A stretch of DNA of 20,002 bases from a virus. Shown piece after piece: positions 13,937-20,002 of this stretch. A model generated the notes under the pieces. That model was not told the origin of the DNA, did no database searches, and worked only from the letters and a program-made list of their open reading frames with translations. The translations under genes were made by a program, and so were the position numbers. The stretch lies in IMG/VR virus record IMGVR_UViG_3300010931_000047, positions 1 through 20,002 of that record, one strand, 5' to 3'. Within the stretch, counting starts at the first letter, position 1; every line of letters starts with the position of its first letter.

Positions 13937-14294
13937 TTAGTTCCTCGGTGAAGGTCGAATTTTCCCCGTTCAGCGCAACAAGTACTCGCCCGATTATGTC
14001 GGACGGCTCATTGAGTAGCGCCGGTTTATCCAGCAGAGTGAAGAAGTGGTCGCCCTTTCCGTCGAGGCATTGCCGAATAATCTGCATGACATTCTGCTCG
14101 GCGTTGCTCTGGTACACGTTGTCCAGCGATATCACATCGTTAACGGTCAACGGATAGGCATACAGTAGTAGCGGTTTGCTTTGTGTGCCCCATTCCGGCA
14201 CTTTGATAACGCGCACCTTTTTGTGTGCCTGGCGTTTCGCGTGTATTTTCCCGAACGCTGTTTCGTCCGGGTGAACGGGTTTCTCGTCAGTCAT
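13920..14294 (-). CDS. Tail assembly chaperone (G-like)
   Basis: A 124-residue protein encoded between the tail tube and tape measure genes, the invariable place of lambda-G-type chaperones that bind the tape measure protein during tail assembly. I chose the ATG at 14294 because GAGGTGG stands just before it; an upstream ATG at 14372 would add 26 residues from a structured, low-quality leader. The N-terminus is polar (MTDEKPVHPDETAFGKIH), followed by KKVRVIKVPEWG, a strand and helix part (LLYAYPLTVNDVISLDN), then a helical C-terminal part (NVMQIIRQCLDGKGDHFFTL, DIIGRVLVALN). The final codons run into an A9 tract, where a frameshift leads into a second reading frame. Most ribosomes probably stop at the TAA at 13920. 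Confidence 0.82.
   Translation of the reverse strand: MTDEKPVHPDETAFGKIHAKRQAHKKVRVIKVPEWGTQSKPLLLYAYPLTVNDVISLDNVYQSNAEQNVMQIIRQCLDGKGDHFFTLLDKPALLNEPSDIIGRVLVALNGENSTFTEELKKNKG
13930..13939 (-). other. Slippery A9 run, programmed frameshift site
   Basis: On the minus strand the sequence reads CTAAAAAAAAATAAGGG. The chaperone frame reads CTA AAA AAA AAT AAG GGA TAA. The +1 frame is open only from inside the A run, because the codon before it is TAA. The overlap of the two open frames is 14 nt and contains the run. Lysyl-tRNA re-pairing at AAA (+1 or -2), or slippage of RNA polymerase on nine A residues, could both produce the fusion. Confidence 0.8.
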
Positions 14295-14340
14295 GGTCCC
14301 ACCTCTGTTCCTCAATCTGGCCCCGCTCCGGGCTGATCTT

Positions 14341-14389
14341 CTATCGATGCACCGATAGCAACTCAGTGACATCGCCCCGCACCGGGGCG
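14341..14389 (-). other. Pair of intergenic hairpins between tail tube and chaperone genes
   Basis: In the 115-bp gap, CGCCCC (minus strand, from 14389) pairs with GGGGCG (to 14373) around a 5-nt loop, and CTATCG (from 14358) pairs with CGATAG (to 14341) around a 6-nt loop. Neither is followed by a U-tract, so termination is unlikely. Message processing, or stabilisation of the highly expressed tail tube transcript, is more plausible. Confidence 0.45.
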
Positions 14390-14409
14390 CTGCTCTGATG
14401 TATTAGATA

Positions 14410-14802
14410 TTACGGCACAAGGTCGCGAACAACCGCGCCGGTTGAAATTCCATAATTGAACGATTGCGGCAAAATTTCGTCAATCGCACCCGATGTACTT
14501 CGACCTGTAATCTGCACCGTCAGGGTGATTCGCGGGTTGGCTGTCGTGTTTCCTTTCGGGAACAGAATCAGCACTCCGGTCGCGGCAGCATCCATTGATT
14601 CCTGTACCGAATCAGCCTCATCGTAATGAACCTCGATGGTTCCGGTCGCGCCGGGCAATCCGGCTTTCGCGGTCCGGTTTGTGTCACCCATTGCCGTATC
14701 GTCGAGCTGTTCGGCACTTTCCTCAAGCGACCACGACTTCAATTCGGTGATATTCGGTCCGCCGAAACTAAGTTGCCCGGAATTGCCTGTCGCTGTAGTC
14801 AT
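14410..14802 (-). CDS. Major tail tube protein
   Basis: A 130-residue, beta-rich protein whose N-terminal FGGPNITELKSWSLEESAEQLDDTAMGD matches the start of siphovirus tail tube proteins, which begin with a 'V-x-x-(I/L)-x-x-W-x-(I/L)-x-x-x-x-x-x-x-D-x-T-x-x-G-D' strand pair. The rest (GTIEVHYDEADSVQESM, VLILFPKGNTTANPRITLTVQI) fits the tube beta-sandwich. It is shorter than lambda gpV, so it may lack the additional C-terminal Ig domain. GAGG precedes the ATG at 14802, and the gap from the tail terminator gene is 12 nt. It should polymerise into the tail tube around the tape measure protein. A tail tube is expected here, between terminator and chaperone. Confidence 0.85.
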   Translation of the reverse strand: MTTATGNSGQLSFGGPNITELKSWSLEESAEQLDDTAMGDTNRTAKAGLPGATGTIEVHYDEADSVQESMDAAATGVLILFPKGNTTANPRITLTVQITGRSTSGAIDEILPQSFNYGISTGAVVRDLVP

Positions 14803-14814
14803 GTTCGTTCCTCG

Positions 14815-15261
14815 TTATCGAGCGATGTCGGGTGTCCCGGCCCGCGTTCGGTAAGTGTACTGAAATTCCATTTCGATTGCACCGTGTGGCTGGTCGGCGT
14901 CCTCTCCGGTCAGTGTTGTCGTTGTCCGTTGAATGCCGTGGTAGATTTTAGCCAAATTCCCGGCTTCTGCAAGCCCATCAACTGCAATTTCAACTTCCAG
15001 CGCAATCTCGTCCAGCTCATCCTCGATTCGATCACTGATGGCAACAAGCCCATGCACAACCAGCACAAGGTCGCGCATCGATTCGTTTGGTGATTCCTCG
15101 CGCGCAGAATCCTCCTGCGGCGTATAGACGCACAGCCCCGGCAACTGCGCTTTAGCCAGCGGATACACGCGGCCCTCATACACCCGATTACCAGTAGTCG
15201 CAAGCCCCTGTAACTCAGCGAGCACAGCCTTTCGAATCTGTTGTCGAACGTGTTTAGCCAT
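14815..15261 (-). CDS. Tail terminator protein (lambda gpU-like position)
   Basis: A 148-residue protein with the usual tail terminator pattern: RQQIRKAVLAELQGLATTGNRVYEGRVYPLAKAQLPGLCVYTP at the start, then strands RDLVLVVHGLVAI and LDEIALEVEIAVDG, ending with the strand EMEFQYTYRTRAGTPD. These proteins cap the growing tail tube and join it to the head. The start overlaps the stop of the head-tail joining gene (ATGGCTAA), so the two are translationally coupled. Length and position agree with the assignment. A combined gpZ/gpU-type role cannot be separated on sequence alone. Confidence 0.84.
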   Translation of the reverse strand: MAKHVRQQIRKAVLAELQGLATTGNRVYEGRVYPLAKAQLPGLCVYTPQEDSAREESPNESMRDLVLVVHGLVAISDRIEDELDEIALEVEIAVDGLAEAGNLAKIYHGIQRTTTTLTGEDADQPHGAIEMEFQYTYRTRAGTPDIAR

Positions 15262-15565
15262 TGGCTTGCAATGTCAGCGTCGTCATTCCGAATCCGTCCG
15301 GTTCATTCGTGACCAGCGTGCCCGAAAACACCGTGCCATCCTGGCGCACGATATCGATTGGCTCGCCTTCCGCAACGTCCGCTGGAATCCTGACGGCCTG
15401 GCACATAAATACCGGGTCGGTGGTTTGCATCGGGACGGGTCCGACGCCCTCGACAAACTCGGTCCGTTCATCGAACTGGCCGGCCACGTCAACACCACGG
15501 ATGGTCGCGGTTTCCGCATCATCGAAAAACGACGCGCGGTCAGCTTCGGATTCGATTGGCGGCAT
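15254..15565 (-). CDS. Head-tail joining protein (lambda gpFII-like)
   Basis: A 103-residue protein in the gpFII position, after the capsid genes and before the tail terminator. The N-terminal FFDDAETATIRGVDVAGQFDERTE and the C-terminal VRQDGTVFSGTLVTNEPDGFGMTTLTLQ agree with the head-tail joining family, in which a flexible start leads to a small beta barrel with a 'Y/I-x-(V/I)-x-x-x-x-x-D-G-x-G-x-x-x-L-x-L' end. It should attach to the portal complex and provide the binding surface for the tail. The ribosome binding site before the ATG at 15565 is weak. It lies 12 nt after the stop of the 62-residue gene. Family assignment is moderate to good. Confidence 0.8.
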   Translation of the reverse strand: MPPIESEADRASFFDDAETATIRGVDVAGQFDERTEFVEGVGPVPMQTTDPVFMCQAVRIPADVAEGEPIDIVRQDGTVFSGTLVTNEPDGFGMTTLTLQANG

Positions 15566-15577
15566 GGCTACTTCGTG

Positions 15578-15766
15578 TTAGACGCTTTCCGCTACCTTCG
15601 GCTTGCCGGTCTTTTGATTCCAGTTGCGATCCTTGCAGCGTTTTTCCCATGCTTTAACTTCCTCTGCATCCGGCTTGTAACCCGGCTTCTGCCATCGACC
15701 ACAAACGCGAATCATCGGCAGTCGTACCGACTGCTTCGGTGATTTCTCTTTTGCTTTATCAGCCAT
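15578..15766 (-). CDS. Small basic unknown protein in the gpFI position
   Basis: A 62-residue, lysine-rich protein (MADKAKEKSPKQSVRLPMIR, then DAEEVKAWEKRCKDRNWNQ). I chose the ATG at 15766 because AAGGTGG stands seven nt before it; a longer frame going upstream would run through the hairpin and has no ribosome binding site. The position, between major capsid and gpFII-like genes, is that of lambda FI, but there is no visible similarity to FI. Two tryptophans and two cysteines (CGRW, RCKD) could support a compact fold. Head assembly or DNA packaging is likely by position only. Confidence 0.72.
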   Translation of the reverse strand: MADKAKEKSPKQSVRLPMIRVCGRWQKPGYKPDAEEVKAWEKRCKDRNWNQKTGKPKVAESV

Positions 15767-15787
15767 TTCTCCACCTTTGTTGGAAAT

Positions 15788-15812
15788 GGGGCGGGCAAGT
15801 AATGCCCGCCCC
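15788..15812 (-). terminator. Perfect 10-bp hairpin after the capsid gene
   Basis: GGGGCGGGCA and TGCCCGCCCC form a perfect 10-bp GC-rich stem with a 5-nt loop in the 79-bp gap downstream of the capsid gene. On the minus strand the following bases are ATTTCC, so there is no true U-tract. It is probably a 3' stabiliser or partial attenuator that raises capsid message relative to downstream genes, rather than a full terminator. Confidence 0.5.
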
Positions 15813-15845
15813 GTTGTCGTACTCAGAACCATCGGCCCGCGGTTA

Positions 15846-17888
15846 CTACAGCGTATCGTTCTCGAATGCAAACGACTCCGGATGTCGCACGGCAAAGTCA
15901 GTCGTCCAGAAAGCGATCACTCGCGTATTCCCTCGTGCAGAAAGCGTGAACGGATCAATCAGAACATCCAGACCGCCCCACGCGCCTTGCAGCAAGTCAG
16001 ACCAGTTGGCGAAGAAAACATCACCATCGGTAATCTGATTTGACACTTCGGTGCGGTGACCGTTGAGCGTGTTCCCCTGTTCCCAAATGAACTGTGCCGT
16101 GGCCGCGACCTTTTCCGCCGATTTCAAGCTGCCGCGCATTCCGGTATCGACTGCATACGCAAGCGATGCCGTTAATGCATTGGCCTGAGCAACCACCGTC
16201 TCAAGCGAGATGACCTCGGCAAAAGTCGGAACCGCTGCGGCGAATGTTCCCGGCGCACCGATACCTGCCGTGTTCGCGACTCCAGTTGGCTCACCGCCAG
16301 CGCCAGTGCCGTACAGCCCTGCTGTGTCAATTGCAATCGCGAGCACGGTAGCGATATCGCTTCGCACCAATGCCTCAATTGCAACACTCGATTGCAACAG
16401 CAACTGCCGTGTGAAAATCGACAGAGCACCGACATTACGCGGCACCAACGTGACCTGATCTAAGGTCTGTGTTGCCTCGGTGATATCCGTTTCGTCGGTC
16501 GCAAGCCAAAAGTGCGTACCACCGCCCGACAGTCTCGGAATGGCAACGTCGCCATCAAGCCCATTGAGCATCGTCACACCGAGCGCAGACAGGATCATGC
16601 GGTTTCGCAACAGATCGATGAACGACCCGTCAAGCAGGTCCTCAGCAATCATTGACGCTCCCGCGACGGCCTGTGTCAATACACGAGTCTGCATCAACTC
16701 CTGGATGGCACGAACAGCCCTCCAATCCCGACCCGCATCGTAGTTTTGGTAGAGCAGAATGTCATTCGGGATAATCAGGCCCCGCTGCTTCCGGTTGCCT
16801 TTCTTGGCTTCCTCACTAGCAACCCGGCAAACTTCCAGCTCGAACGATGCTTCTTTGACGAATTCAGGCTGGTCGTGGCCATACGTGCGCGCACGAATCA
16901 GTCGCAGGAACTGAAATCGCTTGATTTCTTTTCCGGTGAGGCCGATATTTACGTCCTCGTCAGATCGTGTCTCCGGCGTGTAGCGTTGTGCGCCTGGTAG
17001 TGCATCGAGCAGCGCAGCATTGAACTCGGCAAGTGATTTATTTTCGGCAATACACTTCGTTGCCAACTCCATTTGGCCATACTTCGCGCCGACTTCCGTA
17101 ATCAATTTGATTCGAAGCTGTTCCGCAGCGCGGACTTCGTCGGCGTTGACCGCTTTCGGAATAGCGGCGACAACAGGAGCAGCAGCGCCGGCAACAAACA
17201 GCGTACCATCCTCTCGCTTCGCAGTTCCCGCGGCAATCGCAGCGCGATCCTCGTTTGTCTCGGCAACGGGGTTGCCGTTCGTGTCGAATTTCATAGTCGT
17301 AGTTTCCTTTGCAGGTAAATCAATAGTGATTGTATCGTGATGCCCTTCATCTCCGTTACGCCATTCGCGGGCCTCCCGACCCACTCCGACGCCGATATCA
17401 GCGGGCATCGACACCAGCGAGATTTCGAACGGTTCCCAATCGGTTGCCCGATAAACGTCTGGTTCGTCGTCGCTGCTTTCTTCGAGTTTCATTCGGTGAA
17501 TTTGATAGCCCACGCTAACAGCCTTCCGAATGCCGTCCTCGATATCCTGCAAAATCGCGTCACGGCCGGCCCCCTGACCAAACCGCACTACCGCGCGTCC
17601 AACACGGTCACTATCGATCTTCGCAGACTGAACTGTTCCGATATGTTCTCGGCCATCATGGTTTAAAAGCAGTGGTCCGGTTTCGCGCAACCGTTTCATC
17701 CGGACAGACTCTTTGCCATGATCTAAAATTTCTTCACCAAACCATCGCGTCACAGGTTCTTCACTCGAAAACGCGAGGTTCACGGTCCTCGCATCCATAT
17801 CGACGCTTTCCCGATCAAAGAACGCCACTCGCCGAAGCGTCGTTGTACGGATTTTTCGATCAGTTTTCTGTTTCACCTTGTCAGGCAT
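15846..17888 (-). CDS. Prohead protease / major capsid protein fusion
   Basis: A 680-residue single chain. Residues about 15-170 form an HK97-type prohead protease (peptidase family S78): LLLNHDG gives candidate catalytic His77, GIRKAVSVGYQI gives Ser125, and FEISLVSMPAD (156-164) is the conserved closing strand. Residues about 180-300 form an Ala/Glu-rich linker that can serve as the scaffolding delta domain. Residues about 310-680 form an HK97-fold capsid protein, with RGLIIPNDI, LLDGSFIDLLRNRMIL, VAIPRLSGG, FWLATDETDITEATQTLDQVTL, YGTGAGGEPTGVANTAG and the C-terminal DVLIDPFTLSARGNTRVIAF. The fusion couples protease, scaffold and shell in a 1:1 ratio, with self-cleavage expected during maturation. 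The ATG follows the portal stop by three nt. No break in frame is seen, so the fusion is real in this sequence. Confidence 0.92.
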   Translation of the reverse strand: MPDKVKQKTDRKIRTTTLRRVAFFDRESVDMDARTVNLAFSSEEPVTRWFGEEILDHGKESVRMKRLRETGPLLLNHDGREHIGTVQSAKIDSDRVGRAVVRFGQGAGRDAILQDIEDGIRKAVSVGYQIHRMKLEESSDDEPDVYRATDWEPFEISLVSMPADIGVGVGREAREWRNGDEGHHDTITIDLPAKETTTMKFDTNGNPVAETNEDRAAIAAGTAKREDGTLFVAGAAAPVVAAIPKAVNADEVRAAEQLRIKLITEVGAKYGQMELATKCIAENKSLAEFNAALLDALPGAQRYTPETRSDEDVNIGLTGKEIKRFQFLRLIRARTYGHDQPEFVKEASFELEVCRVASEEAKKGNRKQRGLIIPNDILLYQNYDAGRDWRAVRAIQELMQTRVLTQAVAGASMIAEDLLDGSFIDLLRNRMILSALGVTMLNGLDGDVAIPRLSGGGTHFWLATDETDITEATQTLDQVTLVPRNVGALSIFTRQLLLQSSVAIEALVRSDIATVLAIAIDTAGLYGTGAGGEPTGVANTAGIGAPGTFAAAVPTFAEVISLETVVAQANALTASLAYAVDTGMRGSLKSAEKVAATAQFIWEQGNTLNGHRTEVSNQITDGDVFFANWSDLLQGAWGGLDVLIDPFTLSARGNTRVIAFWTTDFAVRHPESFAFENDTL

Positions 17889-17891
17889 GGT

Positions 17892-19472
17892 TTACTTTCC
17901 CTGTTCGGCCAATTCGTCAACGGCTAATTCAAGCACCGTGATACGGTCCTCGGCCGAATTTGAGCCGAGTGTAGCATCTACCTGTGCACCGTCAATGCCG
18001 AGCGTGGTCATTAGCTCATTCTCTGTAGCGATTTCCTGAAAAACTTCCGTAGGCTGGCGCCCGCGTTTTCGGATGCGCTCGGATCGACTCATGGTTAAAT
18101 CTTGCTGTTGGAAGCGATCGGCAGTCGTGTCTTTTAGCGGATCAATCCAATCCCAACGGCGAGGTTGCCACTCGTGTTCCAGAAACTTCGCAAAGCGCTC
18201 AAACGGTAACGGCACGCCATTCCGATTCGTAATCGCCCGCGACTGTAAGCCAGTCTCAAGCCAGTTTGCGAATATCCGGTCAAATGCTTCCTCGATCAGC
18301 CACTGTTGCAGGCCCATCCACACGGCACGCTCGCTCAATGCGCCCTGGCGCAGACTTCCAAAACTGACGCCTTCGAGGTCCTGTGCGAATTGGTTATATG
18401 ACTCTCCGAGTGCGGCAGCGATGCCGCGCAAATTAACCTTCACAAAGTCGCCGAATATCGCGTTCGGGTGATCCGGATTGAAACCAGTAAACACCTGTCC
18501 CTTTTTCAGTCGCCCGATCAATCCCGGCTCGAACTCCTCGATCAGATAATCGTCATCGGAGTCGTCTTCGTCATCGTCGCCAGTATATCCGGTTCCATCG
18601 TCGCCATCAGTGATAAAGCCCATCTTGCTCGCACCGCCGCGGGCAGATACGAGTTCGGCTTCCTCATACTTATTTAGTTGATTGAAGCGAAGCAGCGCAG
18701 GGTGAATCCACGGCACGCCACGAGTCTGCCAGATGCCATCGTTCAGAAACAGGTGAATGATTTCATTGCCAGGCACTCGAATATATTTACGCCCGGTCGC
18801 AGCGTTTATGAAAAATTCGACATCCCGTTCGCTGGCGAGCACATGATAGGCAACCGGGAATCGGTTAGCGTCATATTCGACGCCCATTCGAACAACATTG
18901 CCAGCAGCAACATTGACGCCGGTCACGCTGCCAGAATTTTGCTCCGTGTTCACGTTCACATCGATGCTGCCCGGTTCCATTAGCCGCAACGAGTAACGGT
19001 ACGGGTTGAATCTCTCGCCCTTGCGCTCCCAAATAAAAACTTCGCCGTCCTGGGCGGCAGAGCGAATCACCAGTTTGCAAAAGTTCTTGAATCCCATGCC
19101 CGACACCTCCGGGCGCATTTCTTTTGACTGCCAAATTTTCCAGTGCCGCTCGATACTGTTTTTCGCCTCAACATCGACAACGGTGTCAGTGTCCATCGGT
19201 TTACTGATTAGCTGGAAGCCCTGAGCTCCTACTACATTTTCCTGCAGGTCGCGCAAGAATCCTTTGTAGTAGCCATTGTTTTGTGCTTCCTCGCGAGACC
19301 GGGCGCGGAGCACAGTCAAGCCACCCCGAATGTCGGTGTCGATCAGGGCGGGTTGTGTGATCCAGCCCTGTTGCAATCGCCCAATCTGCGCAGCCGCGTA
19401 CTTCCGCGCAGCGCGGCCCGCGGTTTTCTTACTGACCGGGATTAGCTTTTTCAATCGATCAAGGAATCGCAC
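17892..19472 (-). CDS. Portal protein, lambda gpB family
   Basis: About 526 residues matching the lambda-type portal family. Recognisable segments (numbered from a possible GTG start at 19487) are GGLTVLRARSREEAQNNGYYKGFL (55-78), NVVGAQGFQL, GEVFIWERKG, NEIIHLFLNDGIWQTRGVPWIHPAL (241-265), ELVSARGGASKMGFIT and LEGVSFGSLRQGALSE (371-386). Twelve subunits form the ring for DNA passage, head assembly and tail attachment. A very acidic insertion (294-313, with DDDEDDSDDD) lies between the stem and crown parts. The start is ambiguous: GTG at 19472 has GAGG seven nt upstream and is preferred; GTG at 19487 has none. Both overlap the end of the gpW-like gene, so the two are coupled. It precedes the protease/capsid gene, as in lambda. 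Confidence 0.92.
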   Translation of the reverse strand: MRFLDRLKKLIPVSKKTAGRAARKYAAAQIGRLQQGWITQPALIDTDIRGGLTVLRARSREEAQNNGYYKGFLRDLQENVVGAQGFQLISKPMDTDTVVDVEAKNSIERHWKIWQSKEMRPEVSGMGFKNFCKLVIRSAAQDGEVFIWERKGERFNPYRYSLRLMEPGSIDVNVNTEQNSGSVTGVNVAAGNVVRMGVEYDANRFPVAYHVLASERDVEFFINAATGRKYIRVPGNEIIHLFLNDGIWQTRGVPWIHPALLRFNQLNKYEEAELVSARGGASKMGFITDGDDGTGYTGDDDEDDSDDDYLIEEFEPGLIGRLKKGQVFTGFNPDHPNAIFGDFVKVNLRGIAAALGESYNQFAQDLEGVSFGSLRQGALSERAVWMGLQQWLIEEAFDRIFANWLETGLQSRAITNRNGVPLPFERFAKFLEHEWQPRRWDWIDPLKDTTADRFQQQDLTMSRSERIRKRGRQPTEVFQEIATENELMTTLGIDGAQVDATLGSNSAEDRITVLELAVDELAEQGK

Positions 19473-20002
19473 TGCTGAACCTCGCACGGACGTTGGCGTG
19501 TGATTTCCCGCCCGACTTTCTGCGGGCCTTTTGTCGTTCGTCGCGTACCTCTACACGCAATTGCCCCCGCCATTCGTTCAACTCATCGATTGAATACCTC
19601 GACAATGCCCGACCATTCAGCGAGTAGCTGGTCTGGTCCTTCGTCGCCTTGCCTTTCAGCAACGCCTCGATGGCCGCCAATGCGATTGCAGCGTAACTGC
19701 GCCGATCCACTGCGACTGTGTCGGCAGACAAGTCCGGGTCCACATCGAGTATGCCGCTTTCGAGCGTGAACGTGCTTGTGCCATCAGCGACTTTTTTAGT
19801 CCAGTCGTAGTGTCCTTCGTTGAGCGAGGTCGTATCGATAGTGATGCGATGATCATCAACAACGGCAGCGTGTGTGCTGGCGAACTGCCCGTCTTTACTG
19901 GTAAAGCTGTAGGTCACGACCCAAGATGCGCTCGCAGGGAACTCGTCGAGCGTTTCATCCCATGTAATCGTATCTCCGATGGTGATTCGGCGGGGTAACT
20001 CA
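19459..20002 (-). CDS. gpW-like head completion / head-tail joining protein (5' end cut by window)
   Basis: The frame is open to the right edge, so the N-terminus lies outside; 180 residues are visible. An internal GTG at 19917 is not the start, because similarity continues upstream (RITIGDTITWDETLDEFPAS). The N-terminal part is a beta-type domain seen in a group of phage proteins beginning 'I-x-x-G-D-T-x-x-W-x-x-x-L-x-x-(Y/F)-P-A-S'. The C-terminal part (ALAAIEALLKGKATKDQTSYSLNGRALSRYSIDELNEWRGQLRVEV) corresponds to the helix, beta hairpin, helix layout of lambda gpW, which binds under the portal and enables tail joining. It ends in a basic tail (RQKARRKSGGKS). It sits directly before the portal gene as W does in lambda. 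Terminase should follow beyond the edge. Confidence 0.8.
   Translation of the reverse strand, partial: ELPRRITIGDTITWDETLDEFPASASWVVTYSFTSKDGQFASTHAAVVDDHRITIDTTSLNEGHYDWTKKVADGTSTFTLESGILDVDPDLSADTVAVDRRSYAAIALAAIEALLKGKATKDQTSYSLNGRALSRYSIDELNEWRGQLRVEVRDERQKARRKSGGKSHANVRARFSSAIP

Noticed and set aside
14295-14372. Upstream ATG at 14372 for the tail chaperone gene
   Set aside because: The extra 26 residues come from a hairpin-rich leader with no ribosome binding site, while the ATG at 14294 has GAGGTGG at good spacing.
14341-14389. Intrinsic terminator after the tail tube gene
   Set aside because: The two hairpins lack a following U-tract, and downstream tail genes must be co-transcribed.
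15767-15895. Longer form of the 62-residue gene reaching into the capsid gene
   Set aside because: The extension would translate the perfect 10-bp hairpin and overlap the capsid gene end; the ATG at 15766 has a proper ribosome binding site.
19459-19917. Complete gene starting at the GTG at 19917
   Set aside because: The frame continues upstream to the window edge with conserved-looking sequence (GDTITWDETLDEFPAS), so the true start lies outside the window.

Overview
The window is a contiguous block of a tailed-phage genome, either a free phage or a prophage interior. Every convincing gene lies on the minus strand, so transcription runs from position 20002 towards position 1. No host gene, integrase, tRNA or insertion sequence is visible. 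The host is Gram-negative: there is a two-component spanin system with an outer-membrane lipoprotein, and almost every start has an AGGAG-type ribosome binding site. The long tape measure, tail tube and tail terminator genes point to a siphovirus, and the order of head and tail genes follows phage lambda. I cannot assign a host genus from sequence alone. Coding density is very high; the longest non-coding gaps are about 150 bp (4374-4521) and 115 bp (14295-14409).

Reading in the direction of transcription, the right half is the virion module. It runs: gpW-like head completion protein (cut by the window edge), lambda-gpB-type portal, a single-chain prohead protease/major capsid fusion, a 62-residue protein, gpFII-like head-tail joining protein, tail terminator, tail tube, tail assembly chaperone with an apparent programmed frameshift to a GT-like product, tape measure protein, a small tail-tip protein, and a 1550-residue tail hub/fibre protein. 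The terminase should lie just beyond the right edge.

The region 6891-4522 is a lysis and accessory block: a small unknown protein after the fibre, a one-helix membrane protein with a coiled coil (holin candidate), a TIGR02594-type Cys/His endolysin, a protein resembling capsid decoration proteins placed unexpectedly among the lysis genes, and overlapping inner and outer spanins.

The region 4373-1 appears to be an early or replication/recombination block. It has four small genes, three of them sharing a GGAGTAC leader, then a DUF932 protein and a terminator-like hairpin. After that comes a tightly coupled operon: csrA homologue, unknown 72-residue protein, RecT annealase, YqaJ/lambda-Exo-type exonuclease, and a membrane-anchored protein with a winged-helix-like domain that runs off the left edge. 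The most noteworthy points are the phage-borne CsrA coupled to the recombination genes, the shared leaders that could be its targets, the +1 or -2 frameshift site at an A9 run, the protease-capsid fusion, the misplaced decoration-like protein, and a near-perfect in-frame 30-bp tandem repeat in the tail fibre.
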